Part shown: piece after piece, positions 59,763 to 64,000 of the stretch
How positions within the stretch are numbered: position 1 is the first letter of the stretch
How the letters are laid out: the number at the start of each line of letters is the position of its first letter
Source: Deltaproteobacteria bacterium
GTDB taxonomy: Bacteria > Myxococcota_A > UBA9160 > UBA6930
Length of the DNA: 64,000 bases
Reading direction: 5' to 3'
Assembly (NCBI GenBank): GCA_029261815.1
Contig: JAJDAQ010000098.1
Span: 62,001 to 126,000, forward strand
The notes under the pieces: model-generated
Databases searched by the model: none
What the model was told of the DNA's origin: nothing
The model's input: the letters and a program-made list of their open reading frames with translations, nothing else
Translations under genes and position numbers: made by a program

Positions 59763-59774
59763 CGTCTCAACTTA
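59763..59774 (-). promoter_or_regulatory. Candidate leaderless -10 element before the YeiH gene
   Basis: TAAGTT (59774-59769, minus strand), six bases (GAGACG), then ATG at 59762. Confidence 0.45.
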
Positions 59775-59852
59775 TCGGCCCAGGGGCGGATAATGGTTTC
59801 CAAATATGCCCAGTGATGTTGTTTCTGTAGGTAATTTAGTCACGATACGTAG
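59775..59852. promoter_or_regulatory. Divergent regulatory gap, possible Lrp binding
   Basis: This AT-richer gap carries TAGGTAATTTAGTCA, a weak match (about 10 of 15) to the Lrp consensus, close to the Lrp start. The divergent layout suggests the regulator acts on both genes. Binding is an inference. Confidence 0.3.
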
Positions 59853-60326
59853 ATGCAGGAACTATTTGACTCCCTCGACCGAGCGATCCTGATGGAGCTC
59901 CAGAAAGACTGCGCGCGGTCGGTGGCCGAAATCGGCGCAATCGTCGGCCTCTCCCAGAGTCCTTGCTGGAAAAGGATCCGGCGGCTCGAGGAAGCCGGCG
60001 TGATCCTCGGCCGGGTCGCACTGCTCGATCCAGCCAAGGTCGGCGTCGGGACCGCCGTCTTCGTCACGATCCGGACGAATCAACACAACGAAGCATGGCT
60101 CGAACGGTTCGCGGCCGCAGTGCGCGCCATCCCCGAGATCGTCGAATTTCACCGCATGAGCGGCGACGTCGACTACCTGCTGAAACTCCAGGTCGCCGAC
60201 ATCGCGGACTACGACCGCATCTACAAGAAGCTGATCCGAACCACCGAGCTCTACGATGTCAGCTCGAGCTTCGCGATGGAACAGATCAAGTACTCGACCG
60301 CGATCCCGATCCCCGAGCCGTCATGA
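59853..60326 (+). CDS. Lrp/AsnC-family transcriptional regulator
   Basis: A 157-residue regulator. The N-terminal helix-turn-helix reads VAEIGAIVGLSQSPCWKRIR and the C-terminal RAM domain FVTIRTNQHNEAWLERFAAA with the GDVDYLLKLQVADIADYDRI effector-binding core. Lrp proteins respond to amino acids and form octamers. Divergent from the YeiH transporter gene, the most likely target. No Shine-Dalgarno sequence is evident. Confidence 0.85.
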   Translation: MQELFDSLDRAILMELQKDCARSVAEIGAIVGLSQSPCWKRIRRLEEAGVILGRVALLDPAKVGVGTAVFVTIRTNQHNEAWLERFAAAVRAIPEIVEFHRMSGDVDYLLKLQVADIADYDRIYKKLIRTTELYDVSSSFAMEQIKYSTAIPIPEPS

Positions 60327-60383
60327 CGTAAGGTCTCGCGCGTGCCCAACTCGCCTGCGGTTTCGCAGAGGCAGGTTGAACGA

Positions 60384-60416
60384 GGCGCCCCGGAGAGGAA
60401 ACCCCTCCGGAGCGCC
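60384..60416. terminator. GC-rich hairpin between convergent genes
   Basis: GGCGC, one mismatch, CCGGAG and GG pair with the matching right arm CCCTCCGG and GCGCC across an AAAC loop, in the 110-base gap between the Lrp gene and the enoyl-CoA hydratase gene. It may terminate both transcripts; neither side has a clear T run. A smaller stem (CTGCG/CGCAG) lies just upstream. Confidence 0.5.
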
Positions 60417-60436
60417 TGATCATTGAACAGACCGGC

Positions 60437-61189
60437 CTAACGGCCGCTCCACTTCGGCGCGCGCTTCTCGGCGAATGCGCGGGGGCCTTCCTTGGCATCT
60501 TCACTGGTGAAGACCTTGCCGAGGAGCGGACCCTGAAGCGCCCAGCTGTCGGCTTCGGTGAGGCCACGCGTTTCGCGGATGATCTGCTTGCTGGCAGCCA
60601 CCGCGAGCGGCGCGTTCTCGGCAATCCGCTCGGCGAGTGCGAGCGCGACTTCCGCGGCCTTGCCGGGCTCGGCGAGACGGGTCACAAGACCCCACTCCGC
60701 CGCCTGCTCCGCCAGGATCGGATCCGACGTCAGCGCCATTTCCATGGCAACGCCGTAGGGCACGCGGTTCGGCAGGCGGAAGAGTCCACCACCGGCCGCA
60801 AAGAGCCCCTTGTTGACCTCCGGAATACCGATCTTCACACCCTTGGCGGCCACGATGAGGTCGCACGAAAGCGCGATCTCGAGGCCCCCTGCGAGCGCGA
60901 AGCCCTCCACCGCTGCGATGAGCGGCTTCTTGGCCCCGGCCTGCAGGAAGTCGTTGAAGCCCTTCGGCGGGCCTTCGGTCGCGAACGCCTTCAGGTCCAT
61001 ACCGGCGCTGAAGCCGCCACCCGCGCCCGTCAACACGCCGGCGGTCAAGCTGTCGTCGTTGTCGAGCTCTTCGATGGCGGCCGTGAGCCCAAGGCCCAGT
61101 GCGGAGTTCACCGAGTTCTTCGCCTCGGGTCGGTTCATCGTGATGACGCGAACGCGCCCATGAGTTTCGGTCAGGATGACATCAGACAT
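60437..61189 (-). CDS. Enoyl-CoA hydratase/isomerase family protein
   Basis: A 250-residue crotonase. LIAAVEGFALAGGLEIALSC forms the oxyanion hole and GIPEVNKGLFAAGGGLFRLP holds the catalytic Glu region. It would hydrate or isomerise an enoyl-CoA in fatty-acid-like or ring-derived CoA breakdown. It is the last gene of a three-gene operon with the SDR and thiolase genes, which together could complete a beta-oxidation-type sequence. Confidence 0.85.
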   Translation of the reverse strand: MSDVILTETHGRVRVITMNRPEAKNSVNSALGLGLTAAIEELDNDDSLTAGVLTGAGGGFSAGMDLKAFATEGPPKGFNDFLQAGAKKPLIAAVEGFALAGGLEIALSCDLIVAAKGVKIGIPEVNKGLFAAGGGLFRLPNRVPYGVAMEMALTSDPILAEQAAEWGLVTRLAEPGKAAEVALALAERIAENAPLAVAASKQIIRETRGLTEADSWALQGPLLGKVFTSEDAKEGPRAFAEKRAPKWSGR

Positions 61190-61210
61190 GTCGTCCCCTT
61201 TCTACGTTTC

Positions 61211-61981
61211 CTACTTGGGAGGCATGCGAATGCCGCCGTCGACGCGCAGCGTTTCGCCATTCATGTAGTCGTTGGTCACGCACTCGGCGACCATCGATGC
61301 CAGCTCGGTTGCATGCCCGAGACGCTTGGGAAAGAGCACGTTCTGTCCCAGGTGCGCCTTGAACTTGTCCGAGCCTTCGCCCTGCCCATAGATGGGCGTG
61401 TCGATCAGTCCTGGGGCGATGCAGTTCACGCGGATGCCGAGGGCCGACAGGTCGCGTGCAACCGGAAGCGTGAGTCCGACGACGCCGCCCTTGGATGCCG
61501 AATAGGCCACCTGGCCGATCTGCCCATCGAATGCGGCAACCGACGCGATGTTCACGATCGAACCGCGCTGGCCGTCTTCGTCCACCGGGTCCTGGCCGGC
61601 CATTGCGGCCGCCACGAGGCGAATGCAGTTGAACGTGCCGACGAGGTTCACGCGCAGCACGAACTCGAACTGCTCGAGCGGGAACGGTGCGCCTTCCCGG
61701 TTGACCGTGCGACTGGCGTTGCCGATGCCGGCGCCGTTCACGAGCGCGCGAATCGGGCCCAGCTCCTGGGCGGCCGCCACCGCGGCTTCCACCTGGGCGG
61801 TGTCTGCCACGTCGGTCTTGACGAACGTGCCCTTCAGCTCGTTCGCGACCGCGGTGCCCTTCTCTTCGTTGAGGTCACAGATGACGGGCTTCGCACCGAG
61901 CACCGAGAGCCGGCGTGCGCTGGCCTCCCCGATTCCCGAGGCACCGCCCGTGACAATGACACTGGCTCCATCGAGTTCCAT
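61211..61981 (-). CDS. SDR-family 3-hydroxyacyl-CoA dehydrogenase-like
   Basis: A 256-residue short-chain dehydrogenase. The dinucleotide loop is VTGGASGIG and the active-site Tyr-Lys pair is in YSASKGG; the Ser is in IVNIASVAAF. It resembles type-2 3-hydroxyacyl-CoA dehydrogenases, fitting between hydratase and thiolase. Its start directly follows the thiolase stop with no gap. Confidence 0.85.
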   Translation of the reverse strand: MELDGASVIVTGGASGIGEASARRLSVLGAKPVICDLNEEKGTAVANELKGTFVKTDVADTAQVEAAVAAAQELGPIRALVNGAGIGNASRTVNREGAPFPLEQFEFVLRVNLVGTFNCIRLVAAAMAGQDPVDEDGQRGSIVNIASVAAFDGQIGQVAYSASKGGVVGLTLPVARDLSALGIRVNCIAPGLIDTPIYGQGEGSDKFKAHLGQNVLFPKRLGHATELASMVAECVTNDYMNGETLRVDGGIRMPPK

Positions 61982-63151
61982 CTACTTGATCCTTTCAATG
62001 AGGGTCGCGTTGGCCATGCCACCGCCCTCGCACATGACCTGCATGCCGTACTTGCCGTCGGTCCGCTCCAACTCGTTGAGGAGCGTGGCCATCAGCTTGG
62101 TGCCCGACGCGCCGAGCGGGTGCCCGAGCGCGATCGCGCCGCCATTCACATTCACCTTGTCCAGGTCGGCACCCGTCGCCTTCTGCCAGGCGAGGACCAC
62201 CGACGCGAACGCTTCGTTTACTTCGAACAGGTCGACGTCGTCGATCGATAGACCGCTCTTCTTCAGGATCTTCTCCGTCGCCGGAATCGGACCCGTCAGC
62301 ATCGTCACCGGGTCGGCACCCGCCACCGAGAACGAGTGGAAGCGCGCGCGCGGCTTGAGTCCGAGTTCCTTGGCCTTCTCTGCGCTCATGATGAGCACGG
62401 CCGAAGCGCCATCGGAGATCTGCGAGCTGTTGCCAGCCGTAATCTTGCCATCGTCGCTGAACGCCGGGCGGAGACCCGCGAGCTTCTCGGCCGTGGTTCC
62501 GTGCCGGATGCCCTCGTCCTGCGTCATGACGCTCTCTTTGCCGTCATCATCGACGACGTTCACGGGCACGATCTCGTTTGCGAACTTCTTGTCCGCGGTC
62601 GCCTGCTCGGCACGCTGCTGCGAACGTGCGCCGAAGGCATCGAGATCTTCGCGGGTCAGTTCCCACTGGTCGGCGATCATGTCGGCGCCGATCCCCTGCG
62701 GCGGGAGACCGGTTTCCTTGTAGCGCTCGGTCATCTCTTCGGGCCACGGGAAGTCCATGCCTGCGACAACGGATGCGCCCATCGGGACCTTGCTCATCAC
62801 TTCGACACCGGCGGCGACCGCAATGTCGTAGGCGCCGGTCATGACGCCCTGCGCGGCGAAGTGCATCGCCTGCTGCGAGCTGCCGCACTGGCGGTCGACC
62901 GTGGTCGCCGGCACCGACTCGGGCCAACCGGCCGCGAGGACGGCGTTTCGCGCGATGTTCAGCGACTGGGGGCCCACCTGCATCACGCAGCCCATGACGA
63001 CATCGTCGACCAGGGCGGGGTCCAGGTTGTTGCGCTCAGCGAGCGCCTTCAGCACGTGGGCCGCGAGTGCGGCCGGGTGCCAGTCCTTCAGTTGTCCGTT
63101 TCGTTTGCCACCCGGCGTGCGGACGGCGTCGACGATGACGGCTTCTTGCAT
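61982..63151 (-). CDS. Thiolase (acetyl-CoA acyltransferase)
   Basis: A 389-residue thiolase. Nucleophile Cys89 is in VDRQCGSSQQAM, the conserved His in ALGHPLGASG and the second Cys in QVMCEGGGMANA. It cleaves a 3-ketoacyl-CoA or condenses acyl-CoAs. Purine-rich AGGAA precedes the ATG. It is the first gene of the hydratase/SDR/thiolase operon and lies just after the TetR gene on the same strand. Confidence 0.88.
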   Translation of the reverse strand: MQEAVIVDAVRTPGGKRNGQLKDWHPAALAAHVLKALAERNNLDPALVDDVVMGCVMQVGPQSLNIARNAVLAAGWPESVPATTVDRQCGSSQQAMHFAAQGVMTGAYDIAVAAGVEVMSKVPMGASVVAGMDFPWPEEMTERYKETGLPPQGIGADMIADQWELTREDLDAFGARSQQRAEQATADKKFANEIVPVNVVDDDGKESVMTQDEGIRHGTTAEKLAGLRPAFSDDGKITAGNSSQISDGASAVLIMSAEKAKELGLKPRARFHSFSVAGADPVTMLTGPIPATEKILKKSGLSIDDVDLFEVNEAFASVVLAWQKATGADLDKVNVNGGAIALGHPLGASGTKLMATLLNELERTDGKYGMQVMCEGGGMANATLIERIK

Positions 63152-63184
63152 GTTGGTTCCTTCTGGTTTCAGTACTGGGAAGTT

Positions 63185-63847
63185 TCAGTCTTGGGGTGTC
63201 ACGACAGGGCCTCGCAAGGCCCCGAGGACGAAAGCGACCGCTTGCGCCTGGAGCGCATCGGGATCGATCTTGTTGCGGTGCACGCAGAGCGCGAGGACGG
63301 AGAAGATGGCCATCTGCACCATCGCCATGGCTTCATCCGCAGTCAGCTCGGGGCGGACCCGCAGTAGCCGCTCCTGCCATGCCGACCTCAAGAGCCGCTC
63401 TTTCCTTCGGAGAGGTGCGGCGACATCGGTATCGAGGTTTCGGCTCTCCAGCACATAACATGCGTTGAGGTCTGCGTTCTCCAGAACGACACGGACGTAG
63501 GCGCGAACCAGGTCTTCGAGTGCAGCTTCTTCTGAGCTGCCTTCGCGACCGAGCACGGGACGAATGCCGTCGGCGATACGACTGGCTCCGTCCCGAATGG
63601 CCTCTGCCAGCACACCCTGCTTCGTCGAGAAGTGCGAGTAGACGGCCGTCCCCGCGACTCCGGCTTCATCGCCGATGTCATTGATCGAGGTCGCGTGGAA
63701 GCCATTGCGCCGAAACAGCCGCAGCGCAGCCGCATAGATGTCGGCCCGGCGTGAGGGCCGGCCGCGGCGTGCGCGCGTGGGCGTCGCCGCTGCGAGAGGT
63801 CGGGGGATGGGGGGGGACATCGGAAGGGCCAATATCTTAGTGGCCAT
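63185..63847 (-). CDS. TetR-family transcriptional regulator
   Basis: A 220-residue regulator. The helix-turn-helix is INDIGDEAGVAGTAVYSHFS and the C-terminal ligand domain is helical. It lies 33 bases before the thiolase gene on the same strand and probably controls that operon in response to a CoA ester or substrate. The start is uncertain: ATG 63847 or ATG 63820, neither with a ribosome binding site. The inverted repeat at 63827-63845 lies in front of the second. Confidence 0.8.
   Translation of the reverse strand: MATKILALPMSPPIPRPLAAATPTRARRGRPSRRADIYAAALRLFRRNGFHATSINDIGDEAGVAGTAVYSHFSTKQGVLAEAIRDGASRIADGIRPVLGREGSSEEAALEDLVRAYVRVVLENADLNACYVLESRNLDTDVAAPLRRKERLLRSAWQERLLRVRPELTADEAMAMVQMAIFSVLALCVHRNKIDPDALQAQAVAFVLGALRGPVVTPQD
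63827..63845. promoter_or_regulatory. Short inverted repeat at the TetR start
   Basis: GGCCA (63827-63831) and TGGCC (63841-63845) flank nine AT-rich bases. If TetR begins at 63820 this could be its own operator. Confidence 0.3.
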
Positions 63848-63883
63848 TCAGAAAAGCGAAAGCCACGGGAGCGACCGGCGGGA

Positions 63884-64000
63884 TCAGCCGGATTCGGGCG
63901 TCTCCACCAATGCCACGCCGATCATGGCGTCCCGGGTCACGATCGCGGCGAGTTCCTCCTCGCTCCAACCCTCTGTGCCATTCGGCCGGAGCGGGAGGAC
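63884..64000 (-). CDS. Nitrile hydratase alpha subunit, C-terminal end (partial)
   Basis: The minus strand from the window edge reads 38 codons and a stop: [19 protein letters not shown] followed by [19 protein letters not shown]. This is the conserved C-terminus of the nitrile hydratase alpha subunit (RPxGTEGxSEExLAxLVTRDxMIG), which hydrates nitriles to amides with a cobalt or iron centre. The metal-binding part lies outside the window. Thiocyanate hydrolase gamma is the close alternative. Confidence 0.75.
   Translation of the reverse strand, partial: VLPLRPNGTEGWSEEELAAIVTRDAMIGVALVETPESG

Overview
The window is GC-rich, gene-dense DNA that looks like the chromosome of an uncultured Gram-negative bacterium. 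Lipobox lipoproteins, two PEP-CTERM proteins and a Wzm/Wzt-type glycan exporter point to a diderm envelope. F420-type oxidoreductases (Ddn-like and LLM family), a haloalkane dehalogenase, a cytochrome P450, a DUF3604 protein and YtcJ-type amidohydrolases fit the metabolism of deltaproteobacteria-like lineages (Myxococcota or Binatota relatives). That placement is a guess from gene content; there is no rRNA or marker gene. I saw no tRNA, rRNA, CRISPR array, transposase or integrase, and no gap above 300 bases without a gene.

Layout. 0-11 kb: mixed soluble enzymes (GST, a DUF7064/7065-like protein coupled to a zinc alcohol dehydrogenase, a lipoprotein coupled to an HExxH peptidase with TPRs, a YtcJ-like amidohydrolase, and a P450 plus methyltransferase). 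10.9-18.3 kb: secreted proteins (a small PEP-CTERM protein, a TPR lipoprotein overlapping a sulfatase-fold lipoprotein, an amidohydrolase-2 homologue without its metal ligands, a DUF3604 lipoprotein). 18.4-41.7 kb: a surface-glycan island. A leftward arm holds a GT-C membrane glycosyltransferase, a radical SAM protein with an N-terminal SPASM-like cysteine cluster and a GMC oxidoreductase. A rightward arm holds the ABC exporter (permease and ATPase), GT4, GT2-GT4, a TPR protein with an unassigned C-terminal domain, a double GT2 and a TPR-TylF methyltransferase. Facing it are three paralogous membrane-anchored SGNH-hydrolase proteins and a beta-propeller lipoprotein. 41.8-50.5 kb: a molybdopterin oxidoreductase with an HxlR regulator, a 1353-residue PEP-CTERM repeat protein, a possible iron oxygenase and a Tat-type deaminase. 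50.5-60.3 kb: a zinc-ribbon/cyclase/AAA/TPR signalling protein and several single-gene enzymes (Ddn-like, LLM, TauD, fatty acid hydroxylase, haloalkane dehalogenase with cupin, YeiH-type transporter with Lrp regulator). 60.4-64 kb: a TetR-linked enoyl-CoA hydratase, SDR and thiolase operon, and the last 38 codons of a nitrile hydratase alpha subunit at the right edge.

Two points stand out. First, ten genes have a TANNNT hexamer exactly six bases before the start codon. This suggests widespread leaderless transcription from a shared -10 element, and it supports several GTG starts. Second, the 18-42 kb island combines export, glycosylation, O-methylation and a triplicated SGNH membrane protein, one copy with substituted active-site positions. 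It is the best candidate here for an undescribed envelope-glycan modification system.
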